From Dictyobacter vulcani (GTDB lineage Bacteria > Chloroflexota > Ktedonobacteria > Ktedonobacterales > Ktedonobacteraceae), in assembly GCF_008974265.1 (NCBI RefSeq), contig NZ_BKZW01000001.1, forward strand, positions 2,108,001-2,172,000: 64,000 nt of DNA, in the 5' to 3' direction. The notes below the pieces were generated by a model that saw nothing but the letters and a program-made list of their open reading frames with translations, made no database searches and was not told where the DNA came from. Positions 44,057-53,549 of this stretch are shown piece after piece. Position numbers and translations under genes: made by a program. Each line of letters begins with the position of its first letter. The stretch's first letter is position 1.

Positions 44057-45571
44057 ATGGCAAAGGCAACGAAAACCATCACACAAGCAATGCAGTATCC
44101 ATCCCGGTATGCTGCCTGGTTTACGACTACCCAGGCATTGTTCAACACAGTGGCTTCCTTCTACTTTGAGGTCATCACAGCTCATGAGCAGGTGCTGTTG
44201 CTTTCCTCACACAAAGCCTTGCATGCCCTTGAGACATTGACCCATGCGACGGAAGAAAACCCCGATCCGGTGATGCCGCTCGATGCCATTGCTCCTCAGG
44301 TTCCTGCCCTCTTTCGCCGTGCCGCTATTCACGCGGCTCTTGGCTCCGCCCATGCCTTTGAGACGAGCTTGCAGAAGTGGCGTGCGCGCAAAGAGAAAGC
44401 GGCCCTCAAAAAGAAGCGTTTCACCGAGCACCCACCGGTTCCCCCGCGGACCTGGAATCGGTCGCCGACGTTCTACAAGGGCCAGTGGAAAGGGCGCACT
44501 GCGTCCTCCATTCTTCTCAAGCTCTGGACAGGGGCGAGGTGGATCTGGGTCAACGTTCGGCTCTTGAGCCGTGACCTGCCCAATGGCTATGAGCCCGGGA
44601 GTCCGTCGCTGGTTCGCCATGGCTCACATTGGCGGTTGCATACCCCGGTCGAAAAGACCTTCACCAGTCCGGGGAAGGTGGCTGTGCAACTGGCTCATGC
44701 CCAGACACGCATCTGTGCCATTGATCTCAATCTCGACCATCATCTGGCGGTCTGTACCATCCAAACAGCCGACGGCTCGACCGTTGCCACCACCTTTCTC
44801 AGTGGCGGCAAACGCGTAAATGGCCGTAGGAAGTGGCTGCTTGGTCGGATCGCCCGCAACCGTCGTAAGACGGGTATCCTGGCCGAGAACCAACACGATA
44901 ACGTGGCATTATGGGAGAAAATCCGTCATGTGGATGAGCAGGTGGCACACCTGATCAGTGCGCGCATTGTGCACTTTGCTCGTCAGCATCAGGCGAGTGT
45001 GCTGGTATTTGAACATCTGGGCAAGCTGAAACCCCAAAAAGGCCGCTACAGTCGCCGAGGGAACAGCAAACGAGCCTTCTGGATGAAGGGGCGTATATTC
45101 ACCAATGCCAAATATAAAGCGTGGAACGAGGGCATGATCACGAGTCGGGTGAACCCGCGCAACACGAGCCGCGAATGCGCCCGTTGTCATGGCCTGATTG
45201 TGCGCTACCATGCCAAGCAGGGGCCCGAGCCAGCAGGCTACACCCCTGGGGCACCATTGGCCTGGTGTCCTGCGTGTGGCATGAAGGGCCATGCCGATCG
45301 CAATGCGAGCCTGGTCATTGGTCAGCGCTTGCGTACACGTGCTCACCATCAGGAAAAGCCTCGCGCTCCTCTCCTGGGTACAGGAGAGAGGGATGAGAAA
45401 TCATCAGGTGTTGTCCGTTCCCAAGACGCCAACAGCAAAGGTGGCCCATCGCGCCGCCGAGCACGGAGGCACGGAACGGGCAAGGGGCATGGCACCGCCC
45501 ATGAGGATCACGCCAGGATGGTGGCGCCCTCAGCTATTCCTCGCCCATTACCTCTGTTCAGTGAGTCATAG
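44057..45571 (+). CDS. tnpB: TnpB, RNA-guided nuclease of the IS605 group
   Basis: A 504-residue TnpB. The RuvC-like catalytic residues are visible: Asp in CAIDLNLDHHLAV, Glu in VLVFEHLGKL, Asp in KGHADRNAS. The four-Cys zinc ribbon is CARC and CPAC. The N-terminus is basic and helical. TnpB proteins are guided by an RNA made from the right end of the element and cut target DNA next to a short motif. The C-terminal 60 residues are Arg-rich and of low complexity. GGGAGGGAG lies before the ATG. All key residues are present, so it may be active. Confidence 0.92.
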   Translation: MAKATKTITQAMQYPSRYAAWFTTTQALFNTVASFYFEVITAHEQVLLLSSHKALHALETLTHATEENPDPVMPLDAIAPQVPALFRRAAIHAALGSAHAFETSLQKWRARKEKAALKKKRFTEHPPVPPRTWNRSPTFYKGQWKGRTASSILLKLWTGARWIWVNVRLLSRDLPNGYEPGSPSLVRHGSHWRLHTPVEKTFTSPGKVAVQLAHAQTRICAIDLNLDHHLAVCTIQTADGSTVATTFLSGGKRVNGRRKWLLGRIARNRRKTGILAENQHDNVALWEKIRHVDEQVAHLISARIVHFARQHQASVLVFEHLGKLKPQKGRYSRRGNSKRAFWMKGRIFTNAKYKAWNEGMITSRVNPRNTSRECARCHGLIVRYHAKQGPEPAGYTPGAPLAWCPACGMKGHADRNASLVIGQRLRTRAHHQEKPRAPLLGTGERDEKSSGVVRSQDANSKGGPSRRRARRHGTGKGHGTAHEDHARMVAPSAIPRPLPLFSES

Positions 45572-45617
45572 CAACGCTATCTATCTCGAACAGTGGCGTA
45601 CGCAGGAGTGGAAGAAG

Positions 45618-45641
45618 CCGCCGCCCCTTCAGGGCGTGCGG
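45618..45641 (+). other. Right-end hairpin of the IS605 element, possible guide-RNA scaffold
   Basis: CGCCC/GGGCG and CCGC/GCGG form a bulged stem just inside the right end. In this family the right end encodes the TnpB guide RNA, whose guide would begin after about 45650. I cannot confirm its transcription. Confidence 0.5.
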
Positions 45642-45724
45642 AGTGTCACATAGTAAACATTCCTTCTTACTGAAAAAAAACGGGAATCAAACACTACCTT
45701 ATGTTAACAGTACAGGAAAACATA

Positions 45725-45759
45725 GAAAAAAACCTGCTATTCAAAAAATGAGTAGCAGG
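45725..45759 (-). terminator. Terminator of the YtxH-like gene
   Basis: On the minus strand an 11-bp stem (CCTGCTACTCA with TGAATAGCAGG, one mismatch) is followed by seven T. Confidence 0.75.
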
Positions 45760-45795
45760 CTATAGGATATAGACCATATATTTTGTTGAATGAAT

Positions 45796-46050
45796 TTAGA
45801 ACTCACTGCTGCTTTTAGCACGGGTATAGCGATCATTCAATTCAGTTTTTGTGCGTGAATACAGCTCACGACCCTGAACCAGGGCTTCCTGAGCACGAGC
45901 GCGAATCTCGTCATTGAAAGCAGTTGAGCGTAATTGAACACCTTGCTCATTCAACTGGGCACGTGTTGCCTCTCCGGACTGTGGAGCAACCAGCAGACCA
46001 GCTGCAACGCCTAAGCTAAAACCAAGGAGCATACCGACAAAAAATTTCAT
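45796..46050 (-). CDS. YtxH-domain small membrane protein
   Basis: An 84-residue protein with one N-terminal membrane segment, GMLLGFSLGVAAGLLVAPQ, followed by SGEATRAQL: the Gly-rich YtxH pattern. The rest is helical and charged. YtxH proteins are general-stress or envelope proteins in Firmicutes; the exact role is unknown. The ATG at 46050 has AAAGGA 8 nt upstream. It stands alone. Confidence 0.85.
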   Translation of the reverse strand: MKFFVGMLLGFSLGVAAGLLVAPQSGEATRAQLNEQGVQLRSTAFNDEIRARAQEALVQGRELYSRTKTELNDRYTRAKSSSEF

Positions 46051-46235
46051 AGCTCGATTCCTTTCTCTTTCATAACTTAAGTATAGCAAATAAGCGAAGG
46101 CCTGACAGCCACATTCGCTCTTAAGTACTATATTTGGATAGAGTGTGCAAATTTTAAAATCTAGTGGAGATTATAGACTGACGACACAATCAAATACCCT
46201 TGCTATGCCCCACATCCCCTCAACTAACAGGTGGA

Positions 46236-46640
46236 TTATTGCTGGCCAGGATGATCTAATAACTCTTCTACTTTATCGAGTAAAGCAGTTAGCTCGAAAG
46301 GTTTGCGCAACAGGTGCACATCATTATAGAAATCAGGCTGGCTCTCAATTGATCTGGATACCTCTTCGGCCTCAAGGACCGCAGCAGTATACACAATTAC
46401 AGGAACATCGGCCGTGGTGGTATCGCTCTTGATCTGTTTCAGCACGTCTTGCCCGGACATATCGCCCAGTTTCAGGTCGAGAATCAACAAATCAGGTAGC
46501 ATGCTTTTTACGGTCGTAAAAGCATCCTTGCCTTCTTGCAGGATTGAAACCTGGTACTGTTCATCCTCTAATACACGACGCATCAGATGAAGTAGTTCGT
46601 TTCTGTCATCGACAACAAGTATGCGTTTTGTCACATCCAA
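46236..46640 (-). CDS. Single-domain response regulator
   Basis: A 134-residue REC domain without an output domain. Acidic pocket VVDDR (10-13), phospho-acceptor Asp55 in LLILDLKLGD, Thr/Ser in VIVYTAA, and Lys in LLRKPFE. Such proteins relay phosphate or bind a partner. The ribosome site is weak. No kinase gene is adjacent; kinase genes at 4.9 kb and 53.6 kb lack partners and are formally possible. Confidence 0.88.
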   Translation of the reverse strand: MDVTKRILVVDDRNELLHLMRRVLEDEQYQVSILQEGKDAFTTVKSMLPDLLILDLKLGDMSGQDVLKQIKSDTTTADVPVIVYTAAVLEAEEVSRSIESQPDFYNDVHLLRKPFELTALLDKVEELLDHPGQQ

Positions 46641-46974
46641 TCAGTGCCATATTCCGTGCAATTGCCCGGTAGCACTGCCTCCTGTTATTACTGTTACCGT
46701 ATGCAGAATTACCCGTCTGGCCAGAGTTCTGCAACAACGTTTTTGCTTGATACTGCCAGTAGTGTATCACGATACAGGTCATGAAAACAAGGGTAGTAGT
46801 AGAGTTTACCCAGACCGAATACAAATGTATCCGAGTTCTGTATATAGTACGCTCCAGCAAATCTACATGTGTACAGATTAAAAAAAAACTACGCTGGTAC
46901 TTTGTTGTGCTCTTGTCACAATCACCAATCAGCCTATCTGGTACAGGCATATTGGAAAGCCAGCGTAGTGTTTA

Positions 46975-47049
46975 TGGTGAGCGTGGTGGGGCTCGAACCC
47001 ACGGCAACCCGATTAAAAGTCGGATACTCTACCACTGAGTTACACGCTC
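46975..47049 (-). tRNA. tRNA-Lys (anticodon UUU)
   Basis: Acceptor GAGCGTG/CACGCTC, anticodon stem CCGA with loop CTTTTAA, anticodon TTT, T arm GTGGG-TTCGAGC-CCCAC, and encoded CCA. Confidence 0.94.
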
Positions 47050-47288
47050 ATCAACATTTGACGTTGCTTATTATAGTGCATATATTAAATCAATGCAAGA
47101 GGATTTGGGACCAAATTTGCCTTTTTTTAGCAATTGCTGAAAAATTCATTGCCGCGGGACTGCTTCCCGGGCTCGTGGAAAGAGGTTATTTATGGTCCTA
47201 CAACTCAGCTACCTTGTTTCCAGTGATCAATCGTCGTATACATAGATCAGTTATTTTCTACGCTATTCAGCCCTATTCAAAAGGAGAA

Positions 47289-47711
47289 ATGCCAGTTATG
47301 GCTATCGAAAATTCGCAGACCACCACACCACATCCTTTCGCGTATTTAAAGGGAGAGCAATTTATTTTGTTAAAAACGTTTCGCAAATCCGGTGAAGCGC
47401 TGGCTACACCGGTCTGGTTTGTAGAGGACCAGGGAAAACTGTATATTACGACCGTCCAGAACATTGGCAAAGTCAAACGCATTCGCAACAATGGGCGCGT
47501 CTTGCTGGCTCCCTGTAATCGGAGCGGCGCTGTCCATGGTACCGAAATAGAGGCACGGGGAAGAGAGTTACCTGCTGCAGAACAACCAGCCGCTCAGAAA
47601 CTCCTGGCCCTCAAATATGGCTTCTTGTTTAAAGTCATCGCCTTCATCAGCAAGCTACGCAAAACGCAACAAACGATCATTGAAATCCAACCCATGCAGA
47701 GCCAGGCATAA
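47289..47711 (+). CDS. PPOX-class flavin or F420-dependent oxidoreductase
   Basis: A 140-residue split-barrel protein: FAYLKGEQFILLKTFRKSGE, TPVWFVEDQGKLYITT, then KVKRIRNNGRVLLAPCNRSG. This matches the PPOX class of probable F420-dependent enzymes (Rv2061-like). It would bind FMN or F420; the substrate is unknown. AAGGAG lies close to the ATG at 47289, and a second ATG at 47298 is possible. The frame stays open far upstream over the tRNA gene, which is rejected as coding. A terminator follows. Confidence 0.85.
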   Translation: MPVMAIENSQTTTPHPFAYLKGEQFILLKTFRKSGEALATPVWFVEDQGKLYITTVQNIGKVKRIRNNGRVLLAPCNRSGAVHGTEIEARGRELPAAEQPAAQKLLALKYGFLFKVIAFISKLRKTQQTIIEIQPMQSQA

Positions 47712-47750
47712 AACAGCTATCTGGAAAGCTGCCCTCGCGACTGACCGCGC

Positions 47751-47792
47751 TTCGTTTTCCTGCCGCCTATGGCAGCAGGAAAACGAATTTTT
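47751..47792 (+). terminator. Intrinsic terminator
   Basis: A 13-bp perfect stem TTCGTTTTCCTGC/GCAGGAAAACGAA followed by T residues, 40 bp after the oxidoreductase gene. Confidence 0.8.
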
Positions 47793-47888
47793 GCCGCCCA
47801 AAAAAATTCCCGGTAAAATGTATTGACAGAACTATTGGCCCGTGCTATTATAAACCACGTCGAAACGAACCGCTTGTATGTGCAGGCG

Positions 47889-48005
<117 letters not shown>

Positions 48006-48032
48006 TCACCTGCCCACACGGGTGGATCAATC

Positions 48033-48107
48033 GCGGGAGTGGCTCAGTGGTAGAGCACTTCCTTGCCAAGGAAGATGTCGCGGGTTCGAATCCCGTCTCC
48101 CGCTCCA
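48033..48107 (+). tRNA. tRNA-Gly (anticodon GCC), copy 2
   Basis: Identical to the gene at 34187-34261, including encoded CCA. It lies directly behind 5S rRNA. Confidence 0.96.
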
Positions 48108-48138
48108 GACACCATCAATACAGATGGTGTCTTTTTTT
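48107..48138 (+). terminator. Terminator of the 5S-tRNA-Gly unit
   Basis: AGACACCAT/ATGGTGTCT stem directly after the tRNA, followed by seven T. Confidence 0.85.
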
Positions 48139-48159
48139 GCGTTCTTTTCCAATATGTTC

Positions 48160-48352
48160 GTGTTTGATTCCCATGAAATTCGTGATCCACCTGGCGTTAT
48201 TTTCGCGCCTTTGGCGCTCCAAGGTTTTTAAGTGTGATGTAAAATTGTGCGCCTTGCGCACAATTTTACATCACACTTAAAAGAAGTATGGGCGCTTTAG
48301 CGCCCGAGTGTGGCTGGCTGCACGCTTCCCGATCAGAGTAGGAATCAAACAC
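48160..48352. repeat. Hairpin element copy C (inverted relative to A and B)
   Basis: Ends GTGTTTGATTCC (48160) and, inverted, the same 12 bp (48341-48352) bracket 193 bp. Within lie cap GCGCCTTTGGCGC, a 27-bp perfect stem with 3-nt loop (48226-48252 with 48256-48282), and cap GGGCGCTTTAGCGCCC. Compared with copies A, B and D, both arms of this last cap changed together (A-T to G-C). Confidence 0.8.
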
Positions 48353-48800
48353 TCTCAATGAGGGGTCTGCAGCCGCGAGCATTAGTACCTATGTATTGGG
48401 ACTTGTGGGGGATAAGGACAATAACTGATTTATCTCTATTTCTATGTTTCAAGCTGTTTCATCTTTTTGTGGCAATGATCTCACTAGCTCATTGAGGCGT
48501 GCAAAGCTATTATGCGGGCTTTATTTCTCTTTGAGTTGTCTTGTAATATATATGTATCTATATTATACTTGGTCCAGATTTCAAGCTTTTCCAGGGATAT
48601 ATTTCTTATTCAATTCTCTAGAATGAAGCGCCATTGAAAATCGTCATGCACCATCCACCTTACTACATATACTCAATTCAGAGCCTTACTGCACTCACAC
48701 TATTGAGTGGCGTGCTATCCAATTTATGCATTGATTACATATAAAAAATATATATAACAAAGAAAGTATTTGATATAAGTGAGGCAAAGGCGGTATTATA
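48353..48800. other. AT-rich gene-free stretch
   Basis: No gene or RNA recognised. The part from 48700 is strongly AT-rich and probably holds the promoter of the following large gene, but no clear boxes stand out. Confidence 0.4.
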
Positions 48801-51800
48801 ATGAAAACGGAGAGCGAACAACTCTGGTATACCTGGTCTGCGGAGGGGGCCGGGAGCATGGGATTCAAGATTCGTGCGGCCTCACCAGGTTTGATAGCAG
48901 AAAATAACGCGGTTAATCTCGATGATGAGCGTATCCAGGCGTTTCTTAAACATGCGCGCTATGTGCTCCCTCAAAACACAAAGGATTCAGGAGATATGCC
49001 TTTTCCTCAGGCACCTATCTCACTGGCTTTTGTAAAAGTTCAGCACGAGTATATTTTACTGCAAAAAAGTTATTCTACATCCGATGGAACAGGTCGGTCT
49101 GGCAATTTTTTTACTCATCTAGTAAGCGATCTACCTGACATTCCCTCGTCAGCGGGCATGTTGCCCTTTACGGCACGTGAGGCCATTTCGGTCTGGGGCT
49201 CAGCCTATTGGAAGATGCGCGATGAACTGGATGCTGAGCAGTTCGAGCTGCCAAGAATAACCTTTCCCACTCTACAGGAACCAGGCCCGACAACGGAAAA
49301 CAGCGAGAAGGTACGTGGTGGGAGCCTGGATCGAGATGCCTTAAAGAAAGTGTCTCGCGAGCAGTTAGAATTTATCCTGCGTGCCTTTTTGATGCATCAG
49401 CCCGGACAAAGGATCTATCTTGCCGCGGAACCAGAAGTGGTGGCGACATTGGTGTGGGGCCTGACCCATAGTTTGCCACGTACCCTCAATATTTTCAGTA
49501 ATCTAACCTTCAGTACATATGAACGGCTCGATGCTGAACGTGTGGCACCTCTCTATGGCAAGCGCGTAGAGACACATAACTATCCAACGATTACAGGTAC
49601 CTGCTGGCCCTCCTCCTCTACAGGTGATCTTCCGGCCGCCTGCTATCAGGATCAAGGCATCCATGGCTATGCATTGAATAGCTATAGTGGTCGAAGCACG
49701 CCTCTCCTGCCAGATGGGGTGATGGCCCGCTTTGTCCTTTTTGCTGTGGATTGCTTGCTCGATGAAAATAATCACAGCTACCAGGAGCTCACCGATATAC
49801 TGCAACAGGCGGAGCAGGAGCACTGTCAGGAGCTGGCGCATTTTATGCGCATTTATCTTTCCTATCAGGAAACGCTCTCCCAGAATGATGTACAGGAACT
49901 CATACAAATAGTCAAGCAGCGGTTGGATGATATTGTTGATCAAGAAAAAAGCTTGCTCGCTGATCTTGAACGGCTCAGGCGTCCAAATGTGCAGCGCTCT
50001 ATCGTGCAGTGGATTGCTCGTAACCGGAGCTGGTGGGAAAATATTTGTCGGCAGGATCTGGTGGCTTTTTTTGCTTGCCTGGATAAATATGCCAATTATC
50101 CTCTCCCATCTAATATTCAGCATGTCATCGATACCCTGTATGCTACCATGACGGAACTGGGCTCACTGGTGGCGCGGCAGGTGAATGAAGCAATCAGCAA
50201 CAATACCCTGGACTCAATGTATTTCTGGATGGATATGCTAGATCTGACGGCCCCACTCCATCAGGGTGGGGATATCTGGTTGACGCTGGTACAAGGCCTG
50301 AAGGCGGAGGAACTGGATACGCCGATCTTCCAGCCCTGGTGGCAGATTAAAGGTGAGCGCATCTTTATTGCCATCCATCAAACACACAAACGCTCTGGCA
50401 ATGCAGAACTAGCCACAGCACTGACACCGTTTGGCAAAATAGTGGCGGATAAGATGCTGGCAGCAATTCACGCAGAAGATCGCTGGGGGATTGATAACTG
50501 GCAGGAGAAGTTGATCAAGGTTGCACCACCGCGTGAAGAACCGGCGGTCTGGCTCTATTTGTTTGAAAACTTGATCACCAATACCTATAATTCCCTGTAC
50601 TGGGAGTGGTGGAATGCCTATGGCCGACATGGAGCAGAGGGACTTGGTGTGCTAGGGACTCAGGATACCACGGTCAGGCAGCAGCTCGAAGTATTAGGGG
50701 ATCTGTTGATCAGCAACATTGTCGCCGTGTTGAAGCAGGAAGATCAGCTCAAAGGCATCCAGTCCTCGACTAGCTGGCCTATCTGGTCACTCTGGAATGA
50801 GATGCTCTCGGCAATGATCTCCCTGACGAAAGCCGAGGTCAGTGTCTGCAGCATCTGGCTGGACCTGTGGGGCAATCTCTGGCCGTATATTTTTACTCCT
50901 ACCTATGAACAGTGGTGGCAACGACAGGGTAGCGAGGTCGCCAATGTGATCCGCCAGTGCGCGGAAAGCCAGCCACAAAGCAGTGTGGCGGAGAATCTTT
51001 CTCTCTTTATCTTTGAGTCTATTTTACCTCTGACCTATGACCAGATTGATCTAGTACTGGAACAGGAAGAGGAGCAGGCGTTAAAGGATCCGCGCAATCA
51101 TCTATTTATCTTGCTGCGGGTACTCCTCAACGCGACCCCCAGACAGCATCAGGAAGCAATCTGGCTGGATACGGAAGGCGGTTTACTGGAATATTTAAGC
51201 CAGACGATTCAGATTACCGTTGACGATTTTTATCCCTGGGAAATGCACCGCATCTTGCTGGAAGCCTGGGCTCAGGTGAAAGCGCTACAAACGCATCCCG
51301 CTCTCTCTCCCTGGCTCAATGTTTCCTGGGGAAGCATTGGACGACTGATTGATAACGAACATATACCCGCTGGCTGGCGCAAGATAGCCATCGAAAGCGT
51401 CTTACTGGCACCAATCACTCTGACTGGTCCCCAGCTCAAACATTTACTCTCGACCAACCAGCGCTGGCATATTTTTGAACCCGTCCTGCAAAGCTCCATC
51501 CAAAAAACAGAGACGGCTCCAGTCGTGATGAATTTCTTCCGCCATCTCATCAAAATTCATTATCCCTATCTGACGGACGTGCTGAAAAGTCTGTTACTGG
51601 CCAGCAGTCATTTGCCCGAGACGGTCAAAGAGTTGCTAAGCCTGCTTCAGTTGAGCGCTGATGAGCTGGCGGACTTTTTAGAACAGGGCGGACAGATCCT
51701 GCTCCAGGAAGCTGATTGGCCAGAATCTTTTATGCCACTTATTTTTGATTATCTCACGGGTCTGGACGCCAGGCGGCTGGAGCAATCCGCCACAAAAAAT

Positions 51801-53357
51801 TTCCTCCAGGAACTGCAACAGCACGAGCAGATCGCCATCCAGCCACTGGACGCGAGCTTAATCAGCTATGTGCATGGCTGGCTCTATATTGAAGAGTTGC
51901 TGGCACAACCAGATAGTAGTAAGCAGTGGCTACGGCAGGCCAGATCCAGCTTGAGTGAGATGCTCGACCTCAAACCTGACGCCCGCAACGCATTGAGTAA
52001 TCTCCTCTGGCCTATCCTGGTCGCTCATCTGACCAGTGAGCTTGATCTTGCCCGCGTACTGGATAATCTCAGCGCAGTTCTGACCGGTACACCATTAGAG
52101 CAGGCTGATACGGAAACTGGCACCAGCCTGCTGCTGGCTATGGCTCCGCATGTCCATGCCTGCTATCTGCAACACCAGAACGTGAGTCGCCTGATACCCT
52201 ATCTGAAAGTGGCCCTTGAACATGCCCAGGAGATCCTGTATCCCGACAATGAAGCCTTCCTGGAAAATTTTTATCAGCACCTGTTTGGTGAAACCGATTT
52301 CAATGTCTATAAGCAAATCACGCTTCATAGCGCTCTCTGGCCTGCCGAGTTTAGAGATAACTGGCAAAACTATGCGCAACAGCAGCATGGCAAATATATT
52401 GAACAGACGCTGGCAAACTTTCAAGCGGCCATTCAGGGCAGGGATGTTGAGGAGATTACCCGGACGTATCAACAGGTGCTGAAAGAGGTCGAGTATCCAG
52501 GTACGCGCGTCAATCAGCAGGAACGGGATATCGCTCTGCTCGCTGGTGATATTGTCAGTGCTTACAAACTACAGGACCAGGCAGCGCTCCAGCAGGCGCA
52601 TCAGGAAGTTCAGCGCTCGCAGTATAAAGAATATATTCTCTATACGCCAGAGATCGAGCATACCATTGCCAATCTGCCAGAAGTGCTGGTGCCAAAAGCT
52701 AAAACGACCCGGCCGCTCCTCAAGCATCGCAATTCCCAGATGCTCTCAAAGATCGCGGGCCAGCCTAATGCGGATATCCTCAAGGCTCTCGAACAGTCAG
52801 TGCAAGAAACCAATGCACGCACGAGCATCGGGACGGTTCAGTCCAAATCTATTATGCTTGATCAGCTCAATAAGATGCATGCGCTCAAACGACTGTATAT
52901 TGGCTATAGGATCAGCATCCTTGAGCAAAAAATCAAGACGGTCCCCTGGAATAGTAAAGATAAGACCTATTTCAAGAAAGAGAAAAAGGATCTTCAGGAG
53001 TGGTATCGACAAAACGATCAGTTCTTACGCCAGAGATCGCTGATTGATCTGATCGATAATGTCTTTATTAACGCCGGCATTGAGTCCAGAATCAAGCAGG
53101 GCCAGTGTAGTATCGATGAGTTCTTGCTTGAGCCACGGGTATTAGAGCAGTTCCGTCAGTTTGAGCCAGAAGCTTATGATGCATTGATTAAAATGCATAA
53201 TTTCTCGGAGACCGATGTCAAGCAGGTTTTGCGTATCTTCCGCCGCCGTGAGCAGTTTGCGGAACGGTTGCTTAAAGAACGCGACGATCTGGACAACTGG
53301 TTAGAGGACAGAAAAAAGCAGTATAAAGATCAGATCAAAATTGATACTGGCTGGTAA
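48801..53357 (+). CDS. Very large GAP1-like protein (GTPase-associated protein 1 family)
   Basis: A 1518-residue cytosolic protein. The first 140 residues (LWYTWSAEGAGSMGFKIRAA, then LAFVKVQHEYILLQKSY and GRSGNFFTHLVSDLP) look like the GAP1-N2 domain, and about 165-290 (REQLEFILRAFLMHQPGQRI, VVATLVWGLTHSLP) like GAP1-M. This is a family proposed to work with GTPases in bacterial conflict or signalling complexes. The remaining 1200 residues are mostly helical, with coiled coils near 1370-1500 (ERLLKERDDLDNWLEDRKK). No GTPase gene is next to it, which is unusual for the family. Assignment is from memory of the pattern and is moderate. Confidence 0.7.
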   Translation: MKTESEQLWYTWSAEGAGSMGFKIRAASPGLIAENNAVNLDDERIQAFLKHARYVLPQNTKDSGDMPFPQAPISLAFVKVQHEYILLQKSYSTSDGTGRSGNFFTHLVSDLPDIPSSAGMLPFTAREAISVWGSAYWKMRDELDAEQFELPRITFPTLQEPGPTTENSEKVRGGSLDRDALKKVSREQLEFILRAFLMHQPGQRIYLAAEPEVVATLVWGLTHSLPRTLNIFSNLTFSTYERLDAERVAPLYGKRVETHNYPTITGTCWPSSSTGDLPAACYQDQGIHGYALNSYSGRSTPLLPDGVMARFVLFAVDCLLDENNHSYQELTDILQQAEQEHCQELAHFMRIYLSYQETLSQNDVQELIQIVKQRLDDIVDQEKSLLADLERLRRPNVQRSIVQWIARNRSWWENICRQDLVAFFACLDKYANYPLPSNIQHVIDTLYATMTELGSLVARQVNEAISNNTLDSMYFWMDMLDLTAPLHQGGDIWLTLVQGLKAEELDTPIFQPWWQIKGERIFIAIHQTHKRSGNAELATALTPFGKIVADKMLAAIHAEDRWGIDNWQEKLIKVAPPREEPAVWLYLFENLITNTYNSLYWEWWNAYGRHGAEGLGVLGTQDTTVRQQLEVLGDLLISNIVAVLKQEDQLKGIQSSTSWPIWSLWNEMLSAMISLTKAEVSVCSIWLDLWGNLWPYIFTPTYEQWWQRQGSEVANVIRQCAESQPQSSVAENLSLFIFESILPLTYDQIDLVLEQEEEQALKDPRNHLFILLRVLLNATPRQHQEAIWLDTEGGLLEYLSQTIQITVDDFYPWEMHRILLEAWAQVKALQTHPALSPWLNVSWGSIGRLIDNEHIPAGWRKIAIESVLLAPITLTGPQLKHLLSTNQRWHIFEPVLQSSIQKTETAPVVMNFFRHLIKIHYPYLTDVLKSLLLASSHLPETVKELLSLLQLSADELADFLEQGGQILLQEADWPESFMPLIFDYLTGLDARRLEQSATKNFLQELQQHEQIAIQPLDASLISYVHGWLYIEELLAQPDSSKQWLRQARSSLSEMLDLKPDARNALSNLLWPILVAHLTSELDLARVLDNLSAVLTGTPLEQADTETGTSLLLAMAPHVHACYLQHQNVSRLIPYLKVALEHAQEILYPDNEAFLENFYQHLFGETDFNVYKQITLHSALWPAEFRDNWQNYAQQQHGKYIEQTLANFQAAIQGRDVEEITRTYQQVLKEVEYPGTRVNQQERDIALLAGDIVSAYKLQDQAALQQAHQEVQRSQYKEYILYTPEIEHTIANLPEVLVPKAKTTRPLLKHRNSQMLSKIAGQPNADILKALEQSVQETNARTSIGTVQSKSIMLDQLNKMHALKRLYIGYRISILEQKIKTVPWNSKDKTYFKKEKKDLQEWYRQNDQFLRQRSLIDLIDNVFINAGIESRIKQGQCSIDEFLLEPRVLEQFRQFEPEAYDALIKMHNFSETDVKQVLRIFRRREQFAERLLKERDDLDNWLEDRKKQYKDQIKIDTGW

Positions 53358-53382
53358 GCCAGTATGTACATCCTGGAGCAAA

Positions 53383-53430
53383 CCAGACAAAAAGGCCCCG
53401 ATGGTGACCACCGAGGGCCTTTTTGTCTGG
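53383..53430. terminator. Bidirectional intrinsic terminator
   Basis: A 16-bp perfect stem (53383-53398 with 53415-53430), with A run on one side and T run on the other, after the GAP1-like gene. Confidence 0.85.
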
Positions 53431-53549
53431 TTGTTTATTCCACAAAGTATCTGTAAATATTGTATACTCGCAGCAAGAGTACAGTAAACAGCACAGGTTA
53501 GAATGACGCGATCCTATAGCTGAAAGAGCAGTATAAAAGAGCACCATAA

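Larger units (their letters stand above)
43510..45652 (+). mobile_element. IS200/IS605-type element with tnpA and tnpB
   Basis: The element carries a Y1 transposase and an associated TnpB. Ends are approximate because this family has no inverted repeats. Hairpin-forming stretches lie at both ends: 43530-43590 on the left, and CCGCCGCCCC...GGGCGTGCGG at 45618-45641 on the right. Confidence 0.85.

Noticed and set aside
46869..47288. N-terminal extension of the PPOX-class protein
   Set aside because: It overlaps the tRNA-Lys gene on the other strand; the domain begins at 47289 with a ribosome site.
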